A stretch of DNA of 64,000 nt from Halobacillus_B rhizosphaerae (GTDB lineage: Bacteria; Bacillota; Bacilli; Bacillales; Halobacillaceae), in the NCBI RefSeq assembly GCF_046719735.1, contig NZ_JAUTWQ010000021.1, positions 1 to 64,000 of the forward strand. Direction: 5' to 3'. Shown here in pieces: positions 44,669 to 54,231 of the stretch; positions within the stretch are counted from its first letter, which is position 1, and every line of letters starts with the position of its first letter. The translations under genes and the position numbers were made by a program. The notes beneath the pieces were generated by a model, which made no database searches, was not told the DNA's origin, and was given only the letters and a program-made list of their open reading frames with translations.

Positions 44669-46168
44669 CTATGCCGTCGCCCAGCGGCCAACCGTTTTTA
44701 ACATGGAAGTTTGCGGGAAATGTTTTCTAAAGATTTGATAATAAAAGGCTTCTTGTTTAGAACGCACTTCCACAGCAGCTTCCGCTTGTATCGAAGCAAA
44801 CTCTTCATCGGATATCGTTTTTTCAGCGTAAGAATCTAATAAATCGAGAGCTCCGCTGCCTTCAGAGAACTCCGCTTTCTTTCTCCAAAGTACTTCCTCT
44901 GGGATTTCACCATCAAAGGCTTTTCGCAGCAGCCATTTTTCCATGCGATCTGCTTTATGAATCTTCAAATCAGCAGGGATCCGCAATGCATTTTCTACAA
45001 CGTCCAAGTCTAGGAACGGCACTCGCAATTCCAGAGAATGGGCCATGCTCATTCGATCTGCCCGTTGAAGATTCACGTGGTGCAGCGTATTTAAAATACG
45101 GATGATCTCTTTATTTAAGGCAGCCGTATCCTGGAAGTTTTCCATATAGGCATACCCAGCAAATAACTCATCAGCACCCTCACCAGAGAGAATCACCTTC
45201 ACATGCTCAGAAGCAAGTTTTGATACAAAATAGTTAGGAATCGCACTTCGCACGAGAGATGGCTCATAGGATTCCAAATGATAAATCACATCGGAAACGG
45301 CCTCAATAAGTTCTTCCTGTTTATAAATATATTCATAATGCTCCGTCCCGAGGGATTCCGCAACCTTTCTGGCATTAATGACATCTGCACTGCCTTCTGC
45401 CCCTACACAAAATGATTTAAGTTGTCCCTGTTGATACTTCTTAGCAATCGCCGCGATTAAACTGCTATCCAGACCCCCGCTCAGTAAGACTCCTACTTCA
45501 ACATCTGCAATCAGACGTTTCTGCACAGCAATCTCCATAGTTTGACGAATGTGATGATTGACATCACTTAATTGCTCTTTACTGAATTCATAATCAGGAG
45601 ATTCGATTTTCCGATAGCAGACAAACCCTTTTTCCGGGGTGAAATAATGACCGTGAGGAAACTCGTGGGCCTGTTTTACAAATTTATAAATCGCCTTAAG
45701 CTCAGAAGAGAATACATATTTACCTTCATCATCCACTCCGTAATACAATGGCTTAATTCCTAGAGTATCTCTCGCAACAATAAAGCTTTGATTTTTTTGG
45801 TCCGCAATAAAAAAGGCAAACATTCCATCCAGTTGATCGATCGCTTCCACACCTTTAGTTTCCACTAATTTTAGCGCAACTTCACTATCGGAGTGGGTCA
45901 GGAAATTCGTTTCTTGCTCCAGCTGTTCCTTGATCGATGCATAATTGTATATTTCCCCGTTACATACTATCCATTGGTCTTCCGTTTCATTGTGAATCGG
46001 CTGAATTCCGTCTTCTAGTCCGATGATCGATAAACGGCGGTGTCCTAAGTTGACATTGTCTAATAGAACAGACTTCCCTTCATCTGGGCCGCGATGATGC
46101 AAAAGGTTTAAAACCTCATCCATTTGTTCGGCATTCACTTCACCCATGGAAACGAATATTCCACACAT
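44669..46168 (-). CDS. asnB: Glutamine-hydrolysing asparagine synthetase
   Basis: 499 residues, shorter than Bacillus AsnB/H/O (over 600) and E. coli AsnB (554). Starts MCGIF, so Cys2 is the glutaminase nucleophile; LGHRRLSI and the NGEIYNY motif complete the amidotransferase domain. The synthetase domain has the PP-loop LSGGLDSSLIA near 228 and LSGEGADELFAGY near 328. It converts Asp, Gln and ATP to Asn. GAGGAGG precedes the ATG. No T-box leader was recognised in the 319 bases upstream. Confidence 0.92.
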   Translation of the reverse strand: MCGIFVSMGEVNAEQMDEVLNLLHHRGPDEGKSVLLDNVNLGHRRLSIIGLEDGIQPIHNETEDQWIVCNGEIYNYASIKEQLEQETNFLTHSDSEVALKLVETKGVEAIDQLDGMFAFFIADQKNQSFIVARDTLGIKPLYYGVDDEGKYVFSSELKAIYKFVKQAHEFPHGHYFTPEKGFVCYRKIESPDYEFSKEQLSDVNHHIRQTMEIAVQKRLIADVEVGVLLSGGLDSSLIAAIAKKYQQGQLKSFCVGAEGSADVINARKVAESLGTEHYEYIYKQEELIEAVSDVIYHLESYEPSLVRSAIPNYFVSKLASEHVKVILSGEGADELFAGYAYMENFQDTAALNKEIIRILNTLHHVNLQRADRMSMAHSLELRVPFLDLDVVENALRIPADLKIHKADRMEKWLLRKAFDGEIPEEVLWRKKAEFSEGSGALDLLDSYAEKTISDEEFASIQAEAAVEVRSKQEAFYYQIFRKHFPQTSMLKTVGRWATA

Positions 46169-46420
46169 AATTCAAAATCCTCCTCAATCTATTTAAAAAC
46201 CTTTATTGTTTGAATCGACTTAAAATGCTACGCTTCTTCCATTCTTTCGGCAACCTCTATTTTCGGGCATAAGGGTGAATATCAGTCTACATTTCTTAAC
46301 ATGGTCTATATATTGGAGAGTACGGCAAAATGCTCTTAAATACGAAGAAGATCGATCATATCCTTCAATTCCAAAAGTACTGCGACTAATGTAACATCCC
46401 TATATTATTTCTAACTACGA

Positions 46421-46456
46421 AAAACCCGAACCAATATAATAATGGTTCGGGTCTTC
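46421..46456 (-). terminator. Terminator of the Fic toxin-antitoxin operon
   Basis: ACCCGAACCA pairs perfectly with TGGTTCGGGT around a 9-base loop; the minus-strand product continues with TTTTT, 32 bases after fic. Confidence 0.8.
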
Positions 46457-46487
46457 GAATGAATCGTATTCTTTTATCCAGCTCTGT

Positions 46488-47084
46488 TTAGTTCAGAGGG
46501 GTTAAGGACTGACTAATTACTTTCTCCAGAGGAGCAAAATCCCTCACCGACTCTATACTTGCCTTCAATACCTCTTCTTTCGGTCTTGCTGCCCAATTCA
46601 ATTCATAAGTCGCTTCAAGCGCTAAGCAGCGGATATATTCCCGCAAACTTCTCCCATTTCCTTCTCGAAAGGGATGAAGCACATTCAATTCTGCCATGTA
46701 GTAAGCCAAGCGATTGGCGAGAAGCTCCTGACTCATCTTCTCCCAATCCTCTTCAATTAATTGGCCAAACAATGTATCTGCCGACGATTTGATAAAGGAA
46801 GCCTGGGCAAACGAAAACCCATCCTTCGTTATGTTTTCTGTTCGCAGTTCTCCCGCAAAGGGATATAAATCCTTAAACAGAATTTCGTGGATTCTCTGCA
46901 AATGCCGCAGGTCAAAGTCTCCTGTAACAGGATGTTCCTGAAGCTCTGACAAACGCTGAGTCGCAAGAATGGTTTCCATGCTTTCCAGCTGCTTGTCATC
47001 CATAATGTCGTAATGATTAATTAATATATTTGTGCCCCTATAACAATAGCGGGAGGATCCTCCCCCATACCTTGAATTAGGCAT
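46488..47084 (-). CDS. Fic-domain protein (AMP-transferase-type toxin)
   Basis: 198 residues with a canonical Fic motif HPFREGNGRSLR at residues 137-148, in which His137 is catalytic and the Glu and second Arg handle Mg-ATP. The flap region around FAGELRTENITKDGFSFA is typical. It has no N-terminal or C-terminal inhibitory helix of its own, as expected for a class I Fic protein with a separate antitoxin. Its ATG overlaps the antitoxin gene by 8 bases. It should transfer AMP (or another nucleotide) to a host protein; the target is unknown. Confidence 0.88.
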   Translation of the reverse strand: MPNSRYGGGSSRYCYRGTNILINHYDIMDDKQLESMETILATQRLSELQEHPVTGDFDLRHLQRIHEILFKDLYPFAGELRTENITKDGFSFAQASFIKSSADTLFGQLIEEDWEKMSQELLANRLAYYMAELNVLHPFREGNGRSLREYIRCLALEATYELNWAARPKEEVLKASIESVRDFAPLEKVISQSLTPLN

Positions 47085-47256
47085 GACGTGATAATTCCAA
47101 AGCCCGCTTTACAAATTCGTTATGAGTTATGGCACCGGTCAGACGTTTTAATATTAAAGATTCCTGCTTTCGATTCAGGCAAAAACCTTCTATTGCCATA
47201 GAAGCTTTTGCGGAACGCATCATCGTTTCTGCCTGCTCTTCTGAACGCTCACTCAT
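47077..47256 (-). CDS. Fic antitoxin (VbhA/FicA-type)
   Basis: 59 residues, easily missed because of its length. SMAIEG at residues 19-24 fits the class I inhibitory motif (S/T)xxxE(G/N), whose Glu blocks ATP binding in Fic. The rest is helical and charged. GGAGG lies 7 bases before the ATG. It overlaps the fic start by 8 bases, so the two are translated together, antitoxin first, as in VbhA-VbhT. Function is inferred from the motif and position. Confidence 0.82.
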   Translation of the reverse strand: MSERSEEQAETMMRSAKASMAIEGFCLNRKQESLILKRLTGAITHNEFVKRALELSRHA

Positions 47257-47355
47257 TTACATACCTCCGACCATAGTGATCTACTATATATTATACTACA
47301 ATCCAAGGAAAAAATACAGGCGGTTCGTCCGACAAAATCCTTTTACAGCGCACTT

Positions 47356-48189
47356 TTAAGAGGTTTTTTTCTTCGTTTTTGCTGTCGTTTTCCGACGGGT
47401 TGTCTTCTTTTTTGTTCCTTTGGTGCTTTCTAATGATTTTTCTAAGGCATCCATTAAATCTGTGACGTTCGGTTGCTTTGGTTTTACTTTAGCCGTGGTG
47501 ACTTCTTCGTTATTCTTCTTCGCTTCGATAAGCTCCATTAGAGCTGTCCGGTACTCATCTTTATATTTCTCTGGATCAAACTCCGCTGTAAGCTGGTCGA
47601 TCAATGAAATGGCAGTCGTTAATTCTTTTTTACTTAATTCGGTCTCTGCTGGTACATTCGGAACGTCCTGCACATTTCGTACTTCATCCGGGAAGTGAAT
47701 GGTTTCCATAAGCAGTGTATTTTCATAAACTCTGACAATCGCAAGCTGCTCTTTAGAACGGATAATGATTTTTGCAATACCAATCTTCCCTGTCTCCCCC
47801 AGTGCTTCCCGCAGTAATCCATAAGCTTTCGTTCCTCCTTCATTAGGAGAAATATAATAGCTGTTCTCAAAATAAATGGGATCGATTTCCTCTAATTTCA
47901 CAAAGTCGAGAATTTCTACTGCTTTGTCTTCCTGTTCCTTTTTCAAGTCACTTAGGTCCTCTTCATCAAGCACCACAAACTTATTTTTAGCGTACTCATA
48001 GGCTTTCACAATTTCTTCTTTCTTTACTTCACGATCACAAATGGGGCAGCGCTTCTTATATTCAATGGGTGATTGGCATTCTTTGTGCAGCTGTCTCAAT
48101 TTAATATCTTTATTTTCAGTTGCGGCGTGAAGCTTAATTGGTATATTGACCAGTCCAAAGCTGATCGTCCCTTTCCACATCGTATGCAT
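47356..48189 (-). CDS. ku: Ku protein for non-homologous end joining
   Basis: 277-residue bacterial Ku. It opens with MWKGTISFGLVNIPIKLHAA, contains RCPICDREV and the core stretch YYISPNEGGTKAYGLLREAL, and ends in a Lys/Thr tail (KKKTTRRKTTAKTKKK) that assists DNA binding. It forms a homodimeric ring on broken DNA ends and recruits LigD. ATG 48189 has AAAGGAG 8 bases upstream; the frame opens 13 codons earlier without a site. Divergent from ligD by 105 bases, like ykoV/ykoU of B. subtilis, where the genes act in spores. Confidence 0.93.
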   Translation of the reverse strand: MHTMWKGTISFGLVNIPIKLHAATENKDIKLRQLHKECQSPIEYKKRCPICDREVKKEEIVKAYEYAKNKFVVLDEEDLSDLKKEQEDKAVEILDFVKLEEIDPIYFENSYYISPNEGGTKAYGLLREALGETGKIGIAKIIIRSKEQLAIVRVYENTLLMETIHFPDEVRNVQDVPNVPAETELSKKELTTAISLIDQLTAEFDPEKYKDEYRTALMELIEAKKNNEEVTTAKVKPKQPNVTDLMDALEKSLESTKGTKKKTTRRKTTAKTKKKTS

Positions 48190-48294
48190 ATAGCTCACTC
48201 CTTTAGCTATAGCTTTTGTTAAATCCATACAAATATGATTAAAAACTAAAGGATGTTAAAAACTATAATCATTAAAAAGGGAGGCTTTCCAACA

Positions 48295-50061
48295 ATGAAA
48301 CCAATGCTGCTTACTATGTCTGAAGAAATTCCTCGTGGTAAAAACTGGGCGTATGAAATAAAGTACGACGGTTTCCGTGCCATTTTACAATGGACAGTGG
48401 ATGGAATTACCCTCACCAGCCGAAATGGAAAAAATCTCTCAGACCAGTTTCCAGAGATCTTAGAGATAGCCAAAAACACGGACAAACCTGAACTCCCTAT
48501 TCAACTTGATGGAGAGCTGACGATATTAAACACCCCATACCAAGCCAACTTTTCTTTATTGCAGCATAGAGGAAGATTGAAAAGTAAAACGAAAATTGAA
48601 GCTGCCTCGCTGAAGCGTCCCGCTACCTTCATGGCCTTTGACATGCAGATAACCCCTTCAGCTACTTATGATCAAAGGAAAAAAGCATTGAAAACCATTG
48701 TAAAAAGCGTATCCTCCCCCCGTCTTCAATACGTGGAAGATTTTAATCAACTCGATAAAATTAAAGAGCTTGCCTTTCTTCATTTAGCTGAAGGGATTGT
48801 AGCAAAAAACAAACATAGCACCTATCAGGAAGGGAAAAGATCAAAACAATGGCTGAAAATAAAGCAGTGGCGGACGGTGTCAGGATTTCTCAGTGATTTT
48901 CATGCAAATAATGGCTACTACCACGCGAACATATGGACGGGGAAAAAAGAAAGCTCCCTCGGATCTTTTAAACACGGGCTAACAGCAGAGGAGGCACAAA
49001 CGCTGACTGCCTTCTATAAGAAAAACGGAAAAAACTCTGGTCAAAGATGGACGCTGGATCCGAGTATTTGTGTCGACCTCCATTGCTTAGGAGCAAAAGA
49101 TGGAGAATTGCGAGAGCCTTTATTCTCTGATTTTCGCTTTGATCTTTCTCACGAGGAATGCACAGCTGAAAAAGTTAAATACGACCTAGCCTTAATGCCT
49201 GAAGATGCAGAAATTACGAAACCCGATAAGAAACTATGGCCGGAAGTTACTAAACTTGATTATCTTTTGTATTTACGGCAGATTTCACCCTACCAGCTTC
49301 CATTACTAAATAACAAAAAAATCACTCTCATTCGCTACCCGGATGGGATTCATGAAAAATCCTTCTACCAAAAACATCTGCCAGACTACGCCCCCGACTA
49401 TATTCAATCCTGGCAAGAGGGAGAGGAATTTTTTATTTTAGCTAATAACTTGCGATCTTTGTTATGGATGGGGAACCATGGGGCTTTAGAGTACCATATT
49501 CCTTTTCAAACAGTGGATTCAGCTTTTCCTGATGAGATTGTCTTTGACCTTGATCCACCCGATAGAGAACACTTTCAATTAGCGATACTGGCAGCTCAGT
49601 TGCTCAAGCATCTTTTAGATCGAATGGAAGTGCATAGTTTTGTGAAAACTTCCGGAAATAAAGGTATTCAAATTCATATTCCTCTTATGCCAGGCAGCAT
49701 GAGTTATGAAGAAACACGAAGGTTCACTGAAGGCTTAGTCCGTCTTTTAGTAAAGGAAGAACCCAGGCTATTCACCATTGAACGGCTTAAAAAAAACCGG
49801 GGAAACCGTCTTTACCTTGACTATATTCAGCATGCGGAAGGAAAAACGATTGTTGCTCCTTACTCCCCGCGAGCTACTAAAGAGGCAACTGTCGCTGCTC
49901 CCGTGTATTGGGAGGAAGTAAATGAAACATTACACCCCACTGATTTTACGATTTTCAATGTTGTTGACCGAGTGAAAGAGTATGGTTGTCCTTTTTATGA
50001 ATATTCTCGAAAGCGTCAAATTCAACCTGTGGAGGTTATGAAGTCACTTTCGGTGAAATAG
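48295..50061 (+). CDS. ligD: ATP-dependent DNA ligase LigD (ligase-polymerase)
   Basis: 588 residues in the Bacillus order: N-terminal ligase domain with EIKYDGFRAI (nucleophile Lys23), EGIVAKNK and WLKIKQW, then a C-terminal primase-like polymerase domain with EKSFYQKHLPDY and the metal-binding VFDLDPPD. No 3'-phosphoesterase domain is present, as in B. subtilis YkoU. It seals and fills ends held by Ku. ATG 48295 follows GGGAGG by 10 bases; the upstream ATG 48253 has its site too close. Confidence 0.92.
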   Translation: MKPMLLTMSEEIPRGKNWAYEIKYDGFRAILQWTVDGITLTSRNGKNLSDQFPEILEIAKNTDKPELPIQLDGELTILNTPYQANFSLLQHRGRLKSKTKIEAASLKRPATFMAFDMQITPSATYDQRKKALKTIVKSVSSPRLQYVEDFNQLDKIKELAFLHLAEGIVAKNKHSTYQEGKRSKQWLKIKQWRTVSGFLSDFHANNGYYHANIWTGKKESSLGSFKHGLTAEEAQTLTAFYKKNGKNSGQRWTLDPSICVDLHCLGAKDGELREPLFSDFRFDLSHEECTAEKVKYDLALMPEDAEITKPDKKLWPEVTKLDYLLYLRQISPYQLPLLNNKKITLIRYPDGIHEKSFYQKHLPDYAPDYIQSWQEGEEFFILANNLRSLLWMGNHGALEYHIPFQTVDSAFPDEIVFDLDPPDREHFQLAILAAQLLKHLLDRMEVHSFVKTSGNKGIQIHIPLMPGSMSYEETRRFTEGLVRLLVKEEPRLFTIERLKKNRGNRLYLDYIQHAEGKTIVAPYSPRATKEATVAAPVYWEEVNETLHPTDFTIFNVVDRVKEYGCPFYEYSRKRQIQPVEVMKSLSVK

Positions 50062-50354
50062 TCTTGGTTCTGTCGAATATTGCCCGGGAAATAATTTCAC
50101 TCTTAATAGTCTCCTTTAAAATTTTAATAAGTACGCATAAGTGCCAAGATAATTCTAGTACTTCCTCCCACCGTACAGATCCCTTATCTGGAAGACATCG
50201 TTTCGAGACGTCTTGAGAATTCCGTTATTTTTAAAAGTGAGTAGAGGTCGGGGAAATATCAATAGATGTGGGCTAAATAAGATACTTCTTCCTGTAAGTA
50301 ACACGAGAACAACATTAAGATTCCCACTTCTTTATATATGTGGACACCTTGGAT

Positions 50355-50526
50355 GATTTCGAGAGAATCACCCGGCAATAAGTCCGGAGGGGGACGGGGA
50401 GACTCCTGTGGGATGCACATGACAGGTGAGATCCGGGAAGGCATCGCCTGAGGAAGCTCAGCGCATGCCCACGGAAAGCGAGTCGTCCCCCGCAGGACTT
50501 TCAACACGCAATAAAGCCTCGAAATC
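50355..50526. repeat. Dispersed structured repeat, copy 2
   Basis: The same element as at 137-306, ending in GATTTCGAGA and CCTCGAAATC with the inner pair AGTCCGGAGGGGGA/TCCCCCGCAGGACT. It differs from copy 1 at scattered positions, often in loops. It lies in the 617-base gap after ligD; no gene was seen in the rest of that gap. Confidence 0.75.
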
Positions 50527-50644
50527 AAGTATTAGAGAACAAGAAAACCTAGTTAAAGAGCAACTCATTTTTTCGTAGAATAATTAATGTAATATCTTAG
50601 TTCTGACTTTGACCTGCAACTGCAAATTAACTCATTCCACAAGA

Positions 50645-50671
50645 AAAGCTCGGAACATAGTCCCGAGCCTT
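50645..50671 (-). terminator. Terminator of the fatty-acid operon
   Basis: On the minus strand GGCTCGGGAC pairs with GTTCCGAGC and is followed by TTTTCTT, 8 bases after the acyl-CoA synthetase stop codon. Confidence 0.8.
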
Positions 50672-50678
50672 CTCAGTG

Positions 50679-52235
50679 TCATTCTAATACGCTAGCTGAC
50701 CGCTCCCTCAGTTTAAACTTCTGCAGCTTTCCACTTGCATTTCTGGGCAATTCCTCCACAAATTCATATCGCCTCGGTCGTTTGTATCTCGCTAAGCTAT
50801 CACTCGAGGCACAGAATTCATCGAGAATTTTTTCATCTAAGGATTCATCCTTCTTAACTATATAGGCTGTCACTGTTTCTCCCCACGTTTCGTCTGGTTC
50901 TCCTACGACTGCGGCATCGAGGACCCCGGGGTGCTCAAATAAGAGATCCTCCACTTCTCGGGAATAAATATTCTCTCCCCCTGAAATGATCATATCCTTC
51001 AGCCTGTCCCTTACCCAGAGAAAGCCATCTTCATCGTAGGTGCCAATATCTCCAGAGTGATACCACCCTTTAAAAAGCGCCTCGTGAGAATCCCCGGGTC
51101 GATTATAATAACCCGGCATCATACTGGGCCCCCTCACGATAATTTCACCAAGTTCACCCGGCTTGCAAATATCTTCAGGCTCTGATGGCCAGCCCTCTCT
51201 CGTTCGTACCACCCTGACTTCATGATTGAGCAGCGACCTGCCGGCAGACCCAGCTTTAGTTACTTGATCTTCTTCAGATAAGGTTGTAATTGCCGGCCCC
51301 ATCTCTGTCATACCATAGGCCTGAATTAACTGTATTCCTAACACATCATGGAGCCTCGTGGTTAAAGCAGGTGCCATAGGAGCTCCTCCGTATAGTCCTT
51401 GACGAAGAGTTTGGAAGTCCTCCTTGTTGAAGTTTTCTTGGATCATCATGTTCCACATCGTTGGAGCAGCAAAGAATGTGGTAACATGCTCTTCCCGCAC
51501 TGTCTCAATAACTTTTGCCGCTTCAAAATGATGAAGAACGACCGTGGTACTTCCGATCAGCACGCGAGGGAAAAACGCACAATGCAATTCAGCACAATGA
51601 AACATCGGAGCGACGGATAACCCTCTGTCTTCATTCGTCAGTCTTAAGCATGCCGCCATAATAAGTGCTTGGTCCATCATATCTCTATGCGTATGAATCA
51701 CGCCTTTTGGCATGCCAGTAGTTCCAGACGTATACATAAGGGCATAAATATCGTCTTCGTCTAAGTTACAATCTGGTCTTCTATTAGAAACCTGGTCCAT
51801 CTGCTCATAATAATTCAGGACATTTGCGAGGTCGTGCTCATCGATCGACCAGAATTGCATGACAGCCGGGTCTTTGATTAACGGCTTCATTTGTTCGGAT
51901 GTTGCCTTTTCAAACATTACGACTTTTGGTTCAGCGTCATTTATAATAAACTCTATTTCTTTGGAGGAAAGCCTGAAATTAATTGGATTAAATATCGCAC
52001 CTATTTTCATACAAGCAAATAAAGTGGTAGCAAATTCTGCAGTATTGAACAATACCGTTGATACTTTATCGCCTTTTTCCACCCCGGCTTCTCTGAGAGC
52101 ATTAGCCAGCTGGTTTACCTCTAAGTCCCACTGGTGGTATGTCCATCTAATTCCGAGACGAGAATCCACTAAGCCCTCTTTTTCTGGATACTTTGCCACC
52201 GTTTGCTCAAACATACTTCTCAAATTTGGTCCCAT
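50679..52235 (-). CDS. Acyl-CoA synthetase (AMP-forming)
   Basis: 518 residues of the ANL superfamily. P-loop YTSGTTGMPKGVIHTH near 172, YGMTEMGP near 309, YHSGDIGTYDEDGFLWVRDR near 393 and the C-terminal NASGKLQKF with catalytic Lys near 504 are visible. It activates a fatty acid with ATP and CoA. It is the last gene of a four-gene operon with SDR, thiolase and acyl-CoA dehydrogenase; AAAGGAG precedes the ATG. Chain-length preference is unknown. Confidence 0.9.
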   Translation of the reverse strand: MGPNLRSMFEQTVAKYPEKEGLVDSRLGIRWTYHQWDLEVNQLANALREAGVEKGDKVSTVLFNTAEFATTLFACMKIGAIFNPINFRLSSKEIEFIINDAEPKVVMFEKATSEQMKPLIKDPAVMQFWSIDEHDLANVLNYYEQMDQVSNRRPDCNLDEDDIYALMYTSGTTGMPKGVIHTHRDMMDQALIMAACLRLTNEDRGLSVAPMFHCAELHCAFFPRVLIGSTTVVLHHFEAAKVIETVREEHVTTFFAAPTMWNMMIQENFNKEDFQTLRQGLYGGAPMAPALTTRLHDVLGIQLIQAYGMTEMGPAITTLSEEDQVTKAGSAGRSLLNHEVRVVRTREGWPSEPEDICKPGELGEIIVRGPSMMPGYYNRPGDSHEALFKGWYHSGDIGTYDEDGFLWVRDRLKDMIISGGENIYSREVEDLLFEHPGVLDAAVVGEPDETWGETVTAYIVKKDESLDEKILDEFCASSDSLARYKRPRRYEFVEELPRNASGKLQKFKLRERSASVLE

Positions 52236-52293
52236 TTTTTTATCGACTCCTTTGTATGATTTGACACAAAACCTGACCGACTCCTACAGACAG

Positions 52294-53061
52294 TTATTTC
52301 GGCTGCATGCGTATCGCTCCGTCGAGACGGATCACCTCCCCGTTCAACATGACATTTTCAATGATGCTGACTGCTAACTTCCCGTATTCCCAGGGCTTAC
52401 CCAGGCGGTTGGGGAAAGGAGTTAAATTTCCTAAAGCTTGCTTGGCTGATTCAGGCAGAATTTCAAACATAGGGGTTTCAAATACCCCAGGAGCGATCGT
52501 CATCACCCGAATACCATAGCGGGCAAGTTCCCGCGAGAGAGGAAGAGTCATGCTAGCTACTCCCCCTTTGGAAGCGCTGTAGGCCGCTTGGCCGATCTGT
52601 CCTTCAAATGCAGCGATGGATGCTGTGTTAATGATTACACCCCGTTCGCCTTCCGAATTGGGCTCATTTTCTTCCATTCGTTTTGCTGCCAGCCGTATCA
52701 CGTTAAAGGTTCCTATTAAATTGACTTCGATTACTTTAGTAAAAGAGGCAAGAGCATGAGGACCCTCTTTTCCAACAACTTTTTCAGCAATGACAATTCC
52801 TGCACAGTTGATAACCGTATTAATTAGTCCGAATTTTTCTAGTGCCAATGTAATCATATGATCAACTTCTCTTTCAGAAGTAACATCTGCCTCTTGGAAT
52901 AAAACTTGCGGACCAAGTTCCTGGACTAATTTCTCCCCTTTTTCAATATCGCGATCCGCTATAACTGCTTTTCCTCCTCTAGAAACAATGGTGCGAACAG
53001 TGGCTTCTCCTAATCCAGAAGCTCCTCCTGTCACAATTGCAATCACGTCATTTAAATCCAT
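52294..53061 (-). CDS. 3-hydroxyacyl-CoA dehydrogenase, short-chain (type II, HSD10-like)
   Basis: 255-residue SDR. The NAD-binding TGGASGLGEA near 12 and the catalytic YSASKGG near 166 with preceding Ser are present; the C-terminus (PFPNRLGKPWEYGKLAVSII, GEVIRLDGAIRM) is the form found in type II 3-hydroxyacyl-CoA dehydrogenases. It would oxidise 3-hydroxyacyl-CoA in the operon's beta-oxidation scheme. It sits 3 bases after the thiolase gene. Confidence 0.88.
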   Translation of the reverse strand: MDLNDVIAIVTGGASGLGEATVRTIVSRGGKAVIADRDIEKGEKLVQELGPQVLFQEADVTSEREVDHMITLALEKFGLINTVINCAGIVIAEKVVGKEGPHALASFTKVIEVNLIGTFNVIRLAAKRMEENEPNSEGERGVIINTASIAAFEGQIGQAAYSASKGGVASMTLPLSRELARYGIRVMTIAPGVFETPMFEILPESAKQALGNLTPFPNRLGKPWEYGKLAVSIIENVMLNGEVIRLDGAIRMQPK

Positions 53062-53064
53062 GCT

Positions 53065-54219
53065 TTAATCCTCCAGCCTTTCAATGATCGTCGCATTTGC
53101 CATCCCTAAACCTTCACACACCGCTTGCAGTCCATATCGTCCTTTGCTTCTCTCCAATTCATGCATCAAAGTAGTCATCAGTTTGGCACCCGTAGCTCCC
53201 AGCGGATGTCCGAGTGCAATGGCGCCTCCGTTCACATTTAATTTTTCAGGGGGCGCTCCCGTTTCTTTCAGCCAGAACAAGGGCACCGGCGCAAAAGCTT
53301 CATTGACTTCAAAGAGATCTATATCATTGATGCTCAGTCCGGCCTTTTGCAAAACTTTCTGTGTAGCAGCGACGGGGCCAGTCAGCATTATCGTGGGATC
53401 TGAACCGACCACAGACCGCGCCACTACCCTGAACCTTGGTTTCAGACCGAGTGATTCAGCTTTGCTCCTGGACATTAATAGTACTGCCGCCGCTCCGTCG
53501 CTCATTTGGCTGGCATTGCCCGCTGTAATTCTTCCTCCTTCTTTAAAGGCAGGTTTCAATTGGGCAAGTGCCTGTATATTTGTCCCCGGCCGTGGACCTT
53601 CATCCCTCGTCACCGTTGTCAAGCTTCCATCCTCTAGAGGTGCCTCTACGTCCATCAGTTCTTTGGAGAATCGTCCTTCTTCTATGGCCTGTAACGCTTT
53701 TTGATGACTGCTTACCGCGTACTCATCAAGCTCTTGTTTACTTAATTCCCACCGTTCTGCAATTCGTTCAGCTGAGAGACCCTGGTTAATCATCTCAAAT
53801 TTATTCGTTAATTGATCACTGCTTGCTGCTCCTTGCATATTTGAAAACATAGGAACCCTTGACATACTTTCCACACCCCCGGCAATCACTACGTCCATAT
53901 CGCCACACGCTATGGCCTGGGATCCAAAGTGAATCGCCTGCTGACTCGATCCGCATTGCCGATCGATAGTGACTCCTGGGACCTCTATCGGAAAGCCGGC
54001 AATCAACGCGGCCACCCTGGCTATATCGCCTCCTTGCTCTCCAGATTGAGATACGCAGCCAGCAAGTACATCTTCAACGACGCTGCCATCAATTCCTGAC
54101 CTTTCCACCAATTCCTTGAGGACCATGGCGAGCAGCTCATCGGGTCTAATTTGGCTTAGAGCACCATTTCTTTTTCCAACAGGAGTTCTTACTGCTTCGA
54201 TAATAACAACTTCGTTCAT
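53065..54219 (-). CDS. Acetyl-CoA C-acyltransferase (thiolase)
   Basis: 384 residues. Nucleophile Cys lies in TIDRQCGSSQQAIH near 88, His in NGGAIALGHPLGATGA near 340 and the second Cys in AVCEGLGMANA near 370, which is the complete thiolase triad. It cleaves 3-ketoacyl-CoA. GGGG-type site before the ATG; 12 bases separate it from the acyl-CoA dehydrogenase. Confidence 0.92.
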   Translation of the reverse strand: MNEVVIIEAVRTPVGKRNGALSQIRPDELLAMVLKELVERSGIDGSVVEDVLAGCVSQSGEQGGDIARVAALIAGFPIEVPGVTIDRQCGSSQQAIHFGSQAIACGDMDVVIAGGVESMSRVPMFSNMQGAASSDQLTNKFEMINQGLSAERIAERWELSKQELDEYAVSSHQKALQAIEEGRFSKELMDVEAPLEDGSLTTVTRDEGPRPGTNIQALAQLKPAFKEGGRITAGNASQMSDGAAAVLLMSRSKAESLGLKPRFRVVARSVVGSDPTIMLTGPVAATQKVLQKAGLSINDIDLFEVNEAFAPVPLFWLKETGAPPEKLNVNGGAIALGHPLGATGAKLMTTLMHELERSKGRYGLQAVCEGLGMANATIIERLED

Positions 54220-54231
54220 TTATTCATCCCC

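Noticed and set aside
46169..46420. T-box leader before asparagine synthetase
   Set aside because: No TGGNACCGCG-type box or antiterminator stem was seen.
48190..48294. Sigma-G promoters between ku and ligD
   Set aside because: CATATTTG and CATACAAA are only partial -10 matches and no good -35 is spaced correctly; left unassigned.
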